In this document: positions 17,897 to 26,036 of the stretch, piece by piece
Numbering within the stretch: the stretch's first letter is position 1
How the letters are laid out: the number at the start of each line of letters is the position of its first letter
From: Trinickia mobilis
GTDB taxonomy: Bacteria; Pseudomonadota; Gammaproteobacteria; Burkholderiales; Burkholderiaceae
Length of the DNA: 58,049 nt
Reading direction: 5' to 3'
NCBI RefSeq assembly: GCF_017315705.1
Contig: NZ_JAFLRF010000038.1
Span: 1 to 58,049, forward strand
The notes under the pieces: model-generated
Databases searched by the model: none
Told to the model about the DNA's origin: nothing
The model's input: the letters and a program-made list of their open reading frames with translations, nothing else
Program-made: the position numbers and the translations under genes

Positions 17897-17928
17897 CACG
17901 AAAAGCACCGGCAACGGTGCTTTTCGTG
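17897..17928. terminator. Strong hairpin terminator after yoeB
   Basis: A perfect 14-bp inverted repeat (CACGAAAAGCACCG / CGGTGCTTTTCGTG) is closed by a GCAA tetraloop of the stable GNRA class. It lies 9 bases after the yoeB stop and 12 bases from the 3' end of the convergent gene at 17941. The AAAA/TTTT runs within the stem allow it to act for either strand; there is no long T-run after it. Confidence 0.75.
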
Positions 17929-17940
17929 ATTCATCGCGTA

Positions 17941-18426
17941 TTACCGGCTCGCCGGTTTCGGAGCCTGCGCCTGACGCCATTGCCCGATTTCCTTCAGGCT
18001 CTCGGCGAACTTCACGCGCTCTTGCGGCGTGAGCGTCGCGGCGAAATCGGCGACACCCTGCTCGACGCGCGTGCGCAGCGCGATGTCCGCGTTGCGCGTC
18101 TTGGCGAGCGCGGCGTCGAGCGCAGCCCGGTCGAACTGCGGCGCGGCGAGCGCGCTCAGGACCTCGCGGCGTCCTTCGCGCCCCTCGCGCGCGGAGTCGC
18201 GGCCGTCGCGGCGGGCGTCCTTCAGCGCGTCGACGAACTGCTGCTCGCGATCGTCGCCGAGGTTTTCCGCTGCGAAGCGCAACGCGCGCGGCGGCGGCTG
18301 AACCGCCGTCTTCTGCTCGCGATGCGTGGCAAACCACTGATACGCGCCGCCCGCCACGCTGCCCAACAAGAACACGTTCAAGACGAGCGAGCCGATCATC
18401 ACGGCTTTCCATGAGCGGCCAGTCAT
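17941..18426 (-). CDS. CpxP-like / heavy-metal-resistance-type periplasmic sensor protein
   Basis: A 161-aa protein with one N-terminal membrane anchor (AVMIGSLVLNVFLLGSVAGG, about residues 8-27) and a helical periplasmic part rich in Arg/Ala/Asp. The helical part resembles the periplasmic metal-resistance (Spy/CpxP/CnrX-like) family, with PPPRALRFAAENLGDDREQQF and an LTPQERVKFAESL motif near the end, the usual LTxxQR-type signature. Such proteins sense envelope stress or metals and often tune an ECF sigma factor. It is the last gene of a four-gene operon and its start overlaps the stop of the anti-sigma-like gene by four bases. Confidence 0.75.
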   Translation of the reverse strand: MTGRSWKAVMIGSLVLNVFLLGSVAGGAYQWFATHREQKTAVQPPPRALRFAAENLGDDREQQFVDALKDARRDGRDSAREGREGRREVLSALAAPQFDRAALDAALAKTRNADIALRTRVEQGVADFAATLTPQERVKFAESLKEIGQWRQAQAPKPASR

Positions 18427-18860
18427 TCGCCGCTCCAGTCGGCGGCCGAGCCGCTGAAACTCGTCGCCGGATACGAGGACTCGTGCTCAGGCGGCGGCAC
18501 GCGCCCCGTCATCGCGAAGAACGACACGGCGAGCGCACCGGCCAGCCCGCCCGCAAGCCCGACGCCCGCGAACGCCGCGCCCGACCACCAGACCCATCGG
18601 CGGCTCTTCTTCACGGCGCTGCGGCGCCCGGCCGGCTCGGGCGCGAGCGCGACGACGCGGGCGAAGAGCGCGTCGCTCGGCTGCGGGGCCGGGTCGCTCG
18701 CGAGGCACGCATCGAGCCACGCCGAGTCGGCCAGCAGCGCATCGGCCTCCTGCCGGTGCCGCTCGGCCCACGCCTGCGCGCTCTCGCGCTCGGCGGCAGG
18801 CCAGCGGCGTGAATCGGCGCCGTAGGCTTCGACGATGGCTTGGAATCTCTCGGGTGTCAT
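18423..18860 (-). CDS. Probable anti-sigma factor (single-pass membrane protein)
   Basis: A 145-aa protein. The cytoplasmic N-terminal half includes MTPERFQAIVEAYGADSRRWP and WLDACLASDPAPQPSDALFARVV, a layout common in Burkholderiales proteins encoded directly after an ECF sigma gene. One membrane helix follows (WVWWSGAAFAGVGLAGGLAG), then a short periplasmic tail. It overlaps the sigma gene by four bases upstream and the CpxP-like gene by four bases downstream. The anti-sigma role rests on this context and topology; it does not show a zinc-binding H-x3-C-x2-C motif. Confidence 0.65.
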   Translation of the reverse strand: MTPERFQAIVEAYGADSRRWPAAERESAQAWAERHRQEADALLADSAWLDACLASDPAPQPSDALFARVVALAPEPAGRRSAVKKSRRWVWWSGAAFAGVGLAGGLAGALAVSFFAMTGRVPPPEHESSYPATSFSGSAADWSGE

Positions 18861-19453
18861 GACATTTCCTTGCTGGCAGCGCCGCCCAACTGCGCACGCA
18901 TGCTGCGGCGCGCGCGGGCCAAAAGGCTCTCGAGAGCGTCGACCGAAATGCCCATCAGCCCGGCCGCCTCGAGATTCGAAAGTTCCTGGTAGTAGGTGAG
19001 CACGAGCGCCTCGCGCTGCCGCGCCGGCAGCGCCGCGAGCGCGGCGCGCACTTGCTCGCCGCGCGTGCGCGCTTCGAGCTCGGCATCGGGCGCCGCGCCG
19101 GGGTCGGCTTGGTCCGGGATCTCGTCGACCAGGGTCTCGCGATGCGCGCGCAACCGGTCGTAGCAAAGGTTCAGCGCGACACGATGCAGCCACGTGTCGA
19201 AACGGGCTTCGCCCTCCCGCCAGTGGGGCGCTTGTTTCCAGGCCCGCATGAAGGCCTCCTGCGCGACATCTTCTGCCTCGTTGCGATCGCCGAGCAGGCG
19301 CGCCGCCAGCGCGAGCACACGCGGCAGCTTGCGCGCGACGAGCGTGCGCACCGCTGCCGGGTCCGCCCGGCCGACTCGCGCGATCAGCTCCGCATCGGGG
19401 TCGCCGTCTTGTGGGGCCGGCGGGCGTGTTCTCGTGAGGGTCCCTCGCGTCAA
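18857..19453 (-). CDS. ECF-family RNA polymerase sigma factor (TTG start, translationally coupled)
   Basis: A 198-aa sigma-70 group 4 protein. Region 2 holds DRNEAEDVAQEAFMRAWKQAP and LHRVALNLCYDRLR; region 4 holds ALAALPARQREALVLTYYQELSNLEAAGLM and the helix DALESLLARARRSMRAQL. No ATG lies at a sensible place: an in-frame ATG far upstream would read through the neighbouring gene. TTG 19453 overlaps the stop of the preceding W-repeat gene (TTGA) and gives the right length. The same four-base overlaps join all four genes of the operon, which supports the coupled start. It probably drives envelope-stress genes, including its own operon. Confidence 0.82.
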   Translation of the reverse strand: MTRGTLTRTRPPAPQDGDPDAELIARVGRADPAAVRTLVARKLPRVLALAARLLGDRNEAEDVAQEAFMRAWKQAPHWREGEARFDTWLHRVALNLCYDRLRAHRETLVDEIPDQADPGAAPDAELEARTRGEQVRAALAALPARQREALVLTYYQELSNLEAAGLMGISVDALESLLARARRSMRAQLGGAASKEMS

Positions 19454-19746
19454 GCCCAATGCCCGGGTATCCACCGCCACGTCCCGCCGCGCGGCGCCCA
19501 ATGCCCCGGCACCCACCGCCCGCCCCGGTGCACCACGCGCCAATGCCCCGACACCCAGACGTAGCGGCCGCGCGACCAGCGCCAATGCCCGGGGTCCCAG
19601 ACATAGCCCGCGCGCGGCGCCGGCGCGACCTCGACGCGCGGCGGCGGCGGCGCCGTCGGCGCGATGACGACTTGCGCAAACGCGCCGGACGCCGCGAACA
19701 ACGTCACGGCCGCGGCTATGAGCCGCGTGAGGGGGGACAGTCTCAT
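19450..19746 (-). CDS. Secreted W-x-x-G-H-W repeat protein (BcpO-related)
   Basis: A 98-aa protein. After a signal peptide (MRLSPLTRLIAAAVTLFAAS, cleavage near AFA-QV) and a proline-rich spacer come four short repeats: WDPGHW, WVSGHW, WVPGHW and WIPGHW, the last at the C-terminus. This is the WXXGXW repeat family, found in periplasmic or outer-membrane-associated proteins of beta-proteobacteria, whose function is unknown to me. ATG 19746 is preferred because the signal peptide starts there and GGAGA lies upstream; a longer form from 19842 would bury the signal. It is the first gene of the sigma-factor operon. Confidence 0.82.
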   Translation of the reverse strand: MRLSPLTRLIAAAVTLFAASGAFAQVVIAPTAPPPPRVEVAPAPRAGYVWDPGHWRWSRGRYVWVSGHWRVVHRGGRWVPGHWAPRGGTWRWIPGHWA

Positions 19747-19854
19747 GCGTGATCTCCGATGGAGCCGGTTGCCGTAAGAGCCTCGTTGTCCGTTGAACGG
19801 ACGAGGCGGAAAAATCCGTCGCTTGCGTTGAACAAAATTCATTTCCGGCCCGCG

Positions 19855-20067
19855 TCACTTCTCCCGCAGCGGATCGAGGAGCGGTTTCAGGCCGTTGTGA
19901 TCGAGCTCGTGCATCAACGCAAGCAGGCTGCCCAGCTCGCCGCGCGGGAAGCCTTCGCGAGCAAACCAATTCAGGTAGTGCCCGGGCAGGTCGGCGATGA
20001 GCCGTCCTTTGTATTTGCCGTAAGGCATGACTCTTGTGACCAGCAGCTTCAAGTGTTCGGGGTTCAT
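19855..20067 (-). CDS. DUF3820-family small protein
   Basis: A 70-aa soluble protein with the motif MPYGKYKGRLIADLPGHYLNWF, which defines the DUF3820 family (sometimes labelled putative quorum-sensing-regulated virulence factor). ATG 20067 gives the normal family length; starting at 20121 would add 18 unusual residues. The function is not established. It is a single gene downstream of nothing obvious, divergent from the symporter operon at 20283 with about 215 bases between them. Confidence 0.75.
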   Translation of the reverse strand: MNPEHLKLLVTRVMPYGKYKGRLIADLPGHYLNWFAREGFPRGELGSLLALMHELDHNGLKPLLDPLREK

Positions 20068-20282
20068 TTCCAGCCGGTATCCGTTTCGTCGAAATATGGC
20101 CTCGTCGCGCGAGGGCATCATCCGCCATGTTCATTCGATAGTGCTACGCAACACTTTCAAATCGCCTTCATGATTATTGACAGCCTTTACGCGCCGAACA
20201 CTTCCGGCATAGAGTCATTCAGGAGGCTAAGAAAAAACCGGCCGCCCAAGACGTCATCACACGTTCGAGGAGAGACCCCACC

Positions 20283-20498
20283 ATGTTGCTCCGGCTGCTC
20301 GCCGCCTTGCCGTTCATCGGCATCCTGCTAGGTGTTCCGTTCGTCAACCAAGTCGAACCTCTTGTTCTCGGCATGCCGCTCGTGCTTGCCTGGATCGTGC
20401 TGTGGGTCGTGCTGACGGCGTGCATCATGGCGCTCGTCTACCGGCTCGATCCGGCTAACCGCATAGCCGCCGATCAACCCGAGGAGGCCCGCTCATGA
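20283..20498 (+). CDS. DUF3311-family small membrane protein
   Basis: A 71-aa protein with two hydrophobic helices (LLRLLAALPFIGILLGVPFV and LVLAWIVLWVVLTACIMALV), which is the DUF3311 pattern. These small subunits are commonly encoded directly before a sodium:solute symporter. It overlaps that gene here by four bases (ATGA at 20495), so the two are translationally coupled and probably form one transport system. GAGGAGAGA lies 8-16 bases before ATG 20283. Confidence 0.88.
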   Translation: MLLRLLAALPFIGILLGVPFVNQVEPLVLGMPLVLAWIVLWVVLTACIMALVYRLDPANRIAADQPEEARS

Positions 20499-21973
20499 GC
20501 AGCGCACTCATCATCATCGCGGCCACCGCGCTCCTTGCGCTCGCCCTCGGCGTGCGCGCCAGGCACGGGCACGACATGAATCTCGAACAGTGGTCGGTGG
20601 GCGGACGCAGCTTCGGCACCGTGTTCGTGTTCCTGCTGATGGCAGGCGAGATCTACACGACCTTCACGTTCCTCGGCGGCAGCGGCTTTGCCTACGGCAA
20701 GGGCGCGGCCGTCTTCTACATCCTGCCTTACGCGACGCTCGCGTACATCCTCTCGTACTGGCTGCTGCCGCCGATCTGGCGCTACGCGAAGGCGAACCGG
20801 CTCGTGTCGCAGCCGCACTTCCTCGCGAGCAAGTACACGAGCCCCGCGCTCGGCGTGCTCGTCGCGCTCGTCGACGTGGCCGCGCTGATTCCGTATCTCG
20901 TGCTGCAGTTCAAGGGGCTCGGCATCATCGTGTCGACGACCTCGTATGGCGCGATCCCGTCGACGGTGGCGGTCTGGATCGGCGCGATCGTCGTCACGGC
21001 GTACGTGATCGTGTCGGGCGTGCGGGGTTCGGCGTGGAATTCGGTCGTGAAGGACCTGACGATCCTCGCGGTCGTGCTGTTCCTCGGCATCTATCTGCCG
21101 ATCCACTACTACGGCGGCCTCGGCAACATGTTCCATGCGATCGACACCGCGAAGCCCGGCTTCCTGACGTTTCCCGACAAGGGCACGAGCGTCACCTGGT
21201 TCCAGTCGACGGTGCTGCTCACCGCGCTCGGCTTCTTCATGTGGCCGCATACGTTCGGCTCGGTGTTCACCGCCAAGGACGAGCGCATCTTCCGGCGCAA
21301 CGCGGCCGTGCTGCCGGTCTATCAGCTGATCCTGCTGTTCGTGTTCTTCGTCGGCTTTGCCGCGGTGCTCAAGGTGCCGGGCTTGAAGGGCGGCGATATC
21401 GACTTGTCGCTCTTTCGCTTGTCGCTGCAGACGTTCGACCCGTGGTTCGTCGGCGTGGTCGGCGCGGCGGGCGTGCTGACCGCCCTCGTGCCCGGCTCGA
21501 TGATCCTCATCACGGCGGCCACGCTCATCGCCAACGACGTCTATCGCGGCGCGCTCAACCGCCAGGCCGACGACCGCCAGGTCGCGAAGCTCGCGCGCGT
21601 GCTCGTGCCGGTGATCGCGCTCGTGGCGGTCGGGTTCACGTTGAAAGGCGGCGAGACGATCGTCGCGCTGCTCTTGATGGGCTACAGCCTCGTCACCCAG
21701 CTCTTCCCTGCCGTGGTGTGCAGCCTCTTTGCGCATAGCCGCGTGACGAAGCAAGGGGCGTTCGCCGGTATCGTCGCGGGCGTGGCGGTCGTCGCGGTGA
21801 CGACGCTCACGAAGGCGAGCGTCGGGCAATTGTTCCCGTTCCTGCCCGACCGGTTGAAGGACCTCAACATCGGCTTTCTCGCGCTCGCGTTGAACGTGAT
21901 CGTGCTGGTCGTCGTCAGCACGGTGACTCAGCCGCGCTCGGCGGCCAAGCAGTCGCACGCGCATACGCATTGA
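20495..21973 (+). CDS. Sodium:solute symporter (monocarboxylate/MctP-like)
   Basis: A 492-aa inner-membrane protein of the SSS family with about thirteen helices. The start of the core shows QWSVGGRSFGTVFVFLLMAG and FLGGSGFAYGKGA, typical of the MctP/YhjB-like monocarboxylate branch, followed by LVSQPHFLASKYTS. Partnership with a DUF3311 protein also points to that branch. Probable substrates are short organic acids such as lactate or pyruvate (inference from family). The C-terminus is short and His-rich. The gene is followed by 121 bases before the PIG-L fusion gene. Confidence 0.87.
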   Translation: MSSALIIIAATALLALALGVRARHGHDMNLEQWSVGGRSFGTVFVFLLMAGEIYTTFTFLGGSGFAYGKGAAVFYILPYATLAYILSYWLLPPIWRYAKANRLVSQPHFLASKYTSPALGVLVALVDVAALIPYLVLQFKGLGIIVSTTSYGAIPSTVAVWIGAIVVTAYVIVSGVRGSAWNSVVKDLTILAVVLFLGIYLPIHYYGGLGNMFHAIDTAKPGFLTFPDKGTSVTWFQSTVLLTALGFFMWPHTFGSVFTAKDERIFRRNAAVLPVYQLILLFVFFVGFAAVLKVPGLKGGDIDLSLFRLSLQTFDPWFVGVVGAAGVLTALVPGSMILITAATLIANDVYRGALNRQADDRQVAKLARVLVPVIALVAVGFTLKGGETIVALLLMGYSLVTQLFPAVVCSLFAHSRVTKQGAFAGIVAGVAVVAVTTLTKASVGQLFPFLPDRLKDLNIGFLALALNVIVLVVVSTVTQPRSAAKQSHAHTH

Positions 21974-22094
21974 GTCCGAAAGGGCGCACGGCCGTCGGCC
22001 CTCACGTGTGACGACCGTGCGCTCGCCCACCTACAGCGTCGACGCCCCCCCGGTTAGCGATGGCCCGAACGGCCATCGCCGCTCCGGGGAGCCC

Positions 22095-24488
22095 ATGCGG
22101 TTCACGAAGTCTTCACTCGTCGCGCTGCTGCTGTGGGCGCTGGCGAGCCTCACCGCTATCGTCCCGCACACCGCGCAAGCCGCCGGCGAGGACTGCCGCG
22201 CCGGCACGCTCGTCACGGTCGTGGCCCACCTCGACGACGACCTCCTCTTCGTGAACCCCGGCATCAGCGAGCACCTCGAAGCGGGCTGGTGCATCGTCAC
22301 CGTGCACCTGATCGGCGGCGCGGACAGCGGCCCGTTCAGCTACGTGCTCACGCGCGAGAAAGCGATCCAGCAGGCGTATGCGCGCATGACGGGGGTGCCG
22401 AACGAGTGGGACGAATCGACCGTCGAGATCGCCGGCAAGCCGGTGCACCAGATGGTCATGAAACGGCTGCCGCGCGTGAAGCTGCTCGAGATGCGCCTGC
22501 CGGGCGGCCGGGTGCGCGGCGGCCGCGTGCCGCTCGGCCTCTTGTGGGACGAACGCGCCACGATCGCGAGCTACCCGATGAACGCGGACGGCTCCGGCGG
22601 CACCCGCTACGACCGCGCCGAATTGATAGCGACGCTCGGCGAGATGCTGAAGCCCGCGACCGAGATCTACACGCTGAACCCCGACACCGTGCCGTTCATC
22701 GAGCACCCCGACCACATCTACTCCGCGCGCATCACGCGCCACGTCGCGCAGACGCTCGGCCTGAACGTGCGGATCCGCTATCACCTCACCTACCCGATGG
22801 GCGGCCTGCCGATGAACGTGCCCGCCGCCGAGGTGCAGAAAAAGCGCGACGAGGTGGCGAGCTACTTCACGATCGACGGCAACCAGGGCACGCACGTGTT
22901 CGGCGAGTACCAATGGAACGGCAACTGGGTCGCGCGCCGCTATTCGTTCGGAGGACAAACCAATCGTCCGGAGCCGGACTTCGTGCCGCGCAAGCTCAAT
23001 CTCGTCAACGCCTACACGAGCCAATGCCTGACCTCGGGCGGCGCAGGCGCGCCGCCCTATCTCGCCGCCTGCGACGAAAGCCCCGCGCAGGACTGGCGCT
23101 GGCAGCCCGTCATCAGCTACCCCGGCAATCCGCACGACGCGACGCTCGTGAGCGAATCGTCGTGGCGGTGCGTCGCCGAGCGCGGCGGCGGTCTCGTCGA
23201 AGAACACTGCGACCCGTCCCAGATCGCGCAACGCTGGACGCCTTGGGACTTCGGTCTCGTCTACACGCCCTTGCGCCACTGTCTCGGCGAGCAAGACGGC
23301 AAGCTCGCGGTCGGCGCGTGCGCGCCGCTCACGACCGAATACCGCTGGGCGCCGACGCCGCATTCGCAATGGACCGACCTGCGGCTCGCGGGCGCGATGT
23401 ACGCGGACGTGACGGGCAGCGGCAAGCCGAGCGCGGTGTTCGTCGAGCGCCGCCGCGACGGCCCGGGCTTCGACGTATGGGTCGCGGAGCTCGCGCCGGG
23501 CGCGCACGCCGATCGCTGGTACGCGAACGGCGTGCCGTTCGACTACACGTCGATCCAGCCCAGCTGCGCCGGCGACACGCTTTGCTTCGACAGCACCCGT
23601 TTCCTGCTCGCCGACTTCGAAGGCACCGGCCGCGCCGACCTGATGGCGATCGCGCCGCGCAACGGCGGCACGGCGTTCTGGCTCATGCGCAGCACGGGCA
23701 AGGGCTTCGAGGCGCCGCGTCTTTGGCATCAGAGCACGTCGGCGCTCATGCCCGCGCTCGCGCAGCAGTACGTCGCGGCCGATTTCAGCGGCCACGGCCG
23801 TGCCGGCGTGATGGTCGCGCAACGCCATGCCGCCGGGCTCGATCTTTGGGTGCTGGCGGGCAACGGCATGACGGGCAGCGATCCCGCGTTATGGATGGCG
23901 GCATCGGGCCTGTCCACCGGCACGCAATTTCTCGCGGCACGCATCGCCGGCTCGCCGCACATGGGTCTGCTGGCGCTCGAGCGCTCGGCTGCCGGCCTCG
24001 CGCTCACGCAGCTCGCGAGCTCAGGCAGCGCGTTCACCGGCGACGCCGGCACGCAGCACTTCAGCGGCTTTCCGGCATCGCTCGCGAAGGTCGCCGCGGG
24101 CGACGTGGACGGCGGCGGCGTCGACGATTTGATCGTGCTCTCCGCGCGCAACCCGAGCGCGGCGAATCGCGCCAATATCGACGTCTGGTTCATGAAAGGC
24201 GGCCCGCGCTTCGGCGAACCGGCGCGTATCGCGACGCTCGGCGACGTGTCGTGGGCCGACGAGATTCCCGCGCTCGTCGAGCACGCCGGCGACGCGGGGA
24301 AAGGTCCGGCCCTCGTGCTCTTCAAACGCGCGAACGCCGTCATCGGCGACACGTATTTCACGGGCGGCGCACCGGGCCTGATCGGCTACCCGGTCTCGCG
24401 CGATGCGAAGCTCGGCCCGGCCGGCGACTGGGGCAGCCTGCCCGGTCTCTTCACGGAAACGATGCGGCTCGACCGCCTGCGGCAATGA
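22095..24488 (+). CDS. Secreted PIG-L-type deacetylase with lectin-like and FG-GAP-like repeat domains
   Basis: A 797-aa multidomain secreted protein. ATG 22095 is chosen because it starts a signal peptide (cleavage near AQA-AG, residue 28-30) and has CGGGGA upstream. Residues about 35-300 are a PIG-L/LmbE zinc deacetylase: the metal motif is AHLDDD (His45, Asp47, Asp48), a slight variant of the usual A-H-P-D-D-E, and a second motif EHPDH lies at about 203-207. Residues about 310-430 look ricin-B-like (repeated Q-W/RW and Cys-rich segments). The remainder carries at least four D-x-x-G-x-G-x-x-D repeats (DVTGSGKPS, DFEGTGRAD, DFSGHGRAG, DVDGGGVDD) of FG-GAP/VCBS type. Removal of acetyl groups from secreted polysaccharide is plausible. 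Confidence 0.78.
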   Translation: MRFTKSSLVALLLWALASLTAIVPHTAQAAGEDCRAGTLVTVVAHLDDDLLFVNPGISEHLEAGWCIVTVHLIGGADSGPFSYVLTREKAIQQAYARMTGVPNEWDESTVEIAGKPVHQMVMKRLPRVKLLEMRLPGGRVRGGRVPLGLLWDERATIASYPMNADGSGGTRYDRAELIATLGEMLKPATEIYTLNPDTVPFIEHPDHIYSARITRHVAQTLGLNVRIRYHLTYPMGGLPMNVPAAEVQKKRDEVASYFTIDGNQGTHVFGEYQWNGNWVARRYSFGGQTNRPEPDFVPRKLNLVNAYTSQCLTSGGAGAPPYLAACDESPAQDWRWQPVISYPGNPHDATLVSESSWRCVAERGGGLVEEHCDPSQIAQRWTPWDFGLVYTPLRHCLGEQDGKLAVGACAPLTTEYRWAPTPHSQWTDLRLAGAMYADVTGSGKPSAVFVERRRDGPGFDVWVAELAPGAHADRWYANGVPFDYTSIQPSCAGDTLCFDSTRFLLADFEGTGRADLMAIAPRNGGTAFWLMRSTGKGFEAPRLWHQSTSALMPALAQQYVAADFSGHGRAGVMVAQRHAAGLDLWVLAGNGMTGSDPALWMAASGLSTGTQFLAARIAGSPHMGLLALERSAAGLALTQLASSGSAFTGDAGTQHFSGFPASLAKVAAGDVDGGGVDDLIVLSARNPSAANRANIDVWFMKGGPRFGEPARIATLGDVSWADEIPALVEHAGDAGKGPALVLFKRANAVIGDTYFTGGAPGLIGYPVSRDAKLGPAGDWGSLPGLFTETMRLDRLRQ

Positions 24489-24495
24489 GGCGGCG

Positions 24496-25587
24496 TCAGC
24501 GCAACCCGACGCGCAAGCCGAGCACTTGCCGCGCGATTGCGAGATAGCGGTCGGCGGTGTCCTGCAGCGTCAGCCCGGTAAGCGGGCGCACCGCGCGCGG
24601 CTGCTTCAAGGCTTCGGCGAGCGCGCGGCCGTACAGCTCGGCGTCGGTCGTATCGACGAGCCGCACGCACGGAAAACTGCACGCAAAGCTGAACGCGGGA
24701 ATTTGGTTCGCGACGACCGGAATCCCCGAGGCCAAAGCCTCCAGAAAACCGACGCTGTGCGCCTCGAAACTCGACGGCATCGCAAACGCACTCGACGCGG
24801 ACAGAATCTCGGCGACATTCGAACGCGGCCCGGCCACCTCGACGCGCGAACCGATCCCCAGCTCGTCGACGAGCGACACGACCTCCGCGTGGTAGCCGAC
24901 GTCCTCGATCACGCCGCACAGCAAGAGATGCGCGCCGGGCTCGAAGTCGAGCACGCGCTTGAACGCGCGCACCGTATCGAGGTGGTTCTTCTCGCGGATG
25001 TAGCGGCCGATCTGCACGATCTGCTTGCTGTCGCTCGCGGGGCTGCGCGCCGGCGTGCGGCCCATGACGGAGGCAAAGCGCGACGTGTCGACGCCATTGG
25101 GCACGACGATCAGCGACGGATGCTCGCCGATCTCTTTCAGGTAGTCGTCGACGTTCTTCTGCGACACGCCGATGACCGCTTTCGCGCGCGACGACAGCAG
25201 CCGCTCGGCGCGCTGCAGCACGTTGGACTCCTTGAAGTCGTTCACGCCCGAATGCATGACCCAGACGATCGGCACGGAGAGCGGCAGCACGCGCACATAG
25301 AGCGCGGGAATGGTCGAGTGCGCGAAGATGATGTCCGGCTTGAACTGGCGAATCGCGCGATAGAGAAAAAGCAGCCTGCCGAGCCGCGAGCGGGTCCGGG
25401 CGGGAAACAAGCACGTGACCCCTTGCGCGGCAAGCTCGCGGCTGACGGGATCGAAGTCGCCATGTGGCGGCAGCAGCGACGCCAGACAGACACTGTGGCC
25501 GCTTCGCTGATGGCCGATCGCGATCCCTTTGGCAAGCATTTCCGCGCCGGACAGCCGCGGCGCAAGAACGAGCTGCAGAATTCGCAT
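24496..25587 (-). CDS. GT4-type glycosyltransferase (paralogue of 26844-27917)
   Basis: A 363-aa cytoplasmic glycosyltransferase with two Rossmann halves (GT-B fold). The acceptor side begins MRILQLVLAPRLSGAEMLA; the donor side has VVPNGVD, IVQIGRYIREKNHLDTV and the catalytic E-x7-E-type segment SFEAHSVGFLEALASGIPVV near residue 285. It is visibly similar, at roughly half of positions, to the glycosyltransferase at 26844-27917, from the first residues to the shared ending PLTGLTLQDTADRYLAIARQV. The two genes lie on the same strand with a TauE-like transporter between them. Linkage and sugar are unknown. It converges with the PIG-L gene, leaving 7 bases. Confidence 0.87.
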   Translation of the reverse strand: MRILQLVLAPRLSGAEMLAKGIAIGHQRSGHSVCLASLLPPHGDFDPVSRELAAQGVTCLFPARTRSRLGRLLFLYRAIRQFKPDIIFAHSTIPALYVRVLPLSVPIVWVMHSGVNDFKESNVLQRAERLLSSRAKAVIGVSQKNVDDYLKEIGEHPSLIVVPNGVDTSRFASVMGRTPARSPASDSKQIVQIGRYIREKNHLDTVRAFKRVLDFEPGAHLLLCGVIEDVGYHAEVVSLVDELGIGSRVEVAGPRSNVAEILSASSAFAMPSSFEAHSVGFLEALASGIPVVANQIPAFSFACSFPCVRLVDTTDAELYGRALAEALKQPRAVRPLTGLTLQDTADRYLAIARQVLGLRVGLR

Positions 25588-26036
25588 TACGAGTCCCCGG
25601 GGCCCTCCAACTTATCTCCTTCAAGCACGCGCAGTGCCAGTGCGAACCCGTCCGCTCGCACGGCACGCCGGTCAGCCAAGCAAGCAAGCCTGTTGTCGGC
25701 GTGAGCAGGTTCTCTAAGGTAACGCCACCTGCATAAAGGGCGCCCGCCATCTGATAGTACAAATCAGCCGCTCAGCCGCGGCGTGCCGCGCCGGTCATGA
25801 TCAGGTCGCCGAATCGACACAATTTGCGTCGTCGCACCGTAAGAACGCGCACGGAAACGATGTTATTCCTGGGGACACCCCACGTTGCGCTGCGGCACGG
25901 CCGCGCTTTTGCGACAATGTCGACCTTTGCCGGCGCGAGGATGTGACGCGACGCAGGAACCGCTCGCGCGGCTGCCGGCCCTCGTTGTTCCCGTTTCGGC
26001 CTATTCAGCGCGGCTTTCGCCGGCCGCTTTTTGCGC
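25588..26036. other. Divergent intergenic region between a glycosyltransferase gene and the TauE-like gene
   Basis: These 449 bases hold the promoters of the glycosyltransferase gene (leftwards) and the TauE-like gene (rightwards). The segment around 25730-25770 and 25840-25870 is less GC-rich than its surroundings. I saw no supported gene and no clear operator. The short minus-strand frame at 25772-26038 is basic and unstructured and is treated as chance. Confidence 0.4.
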
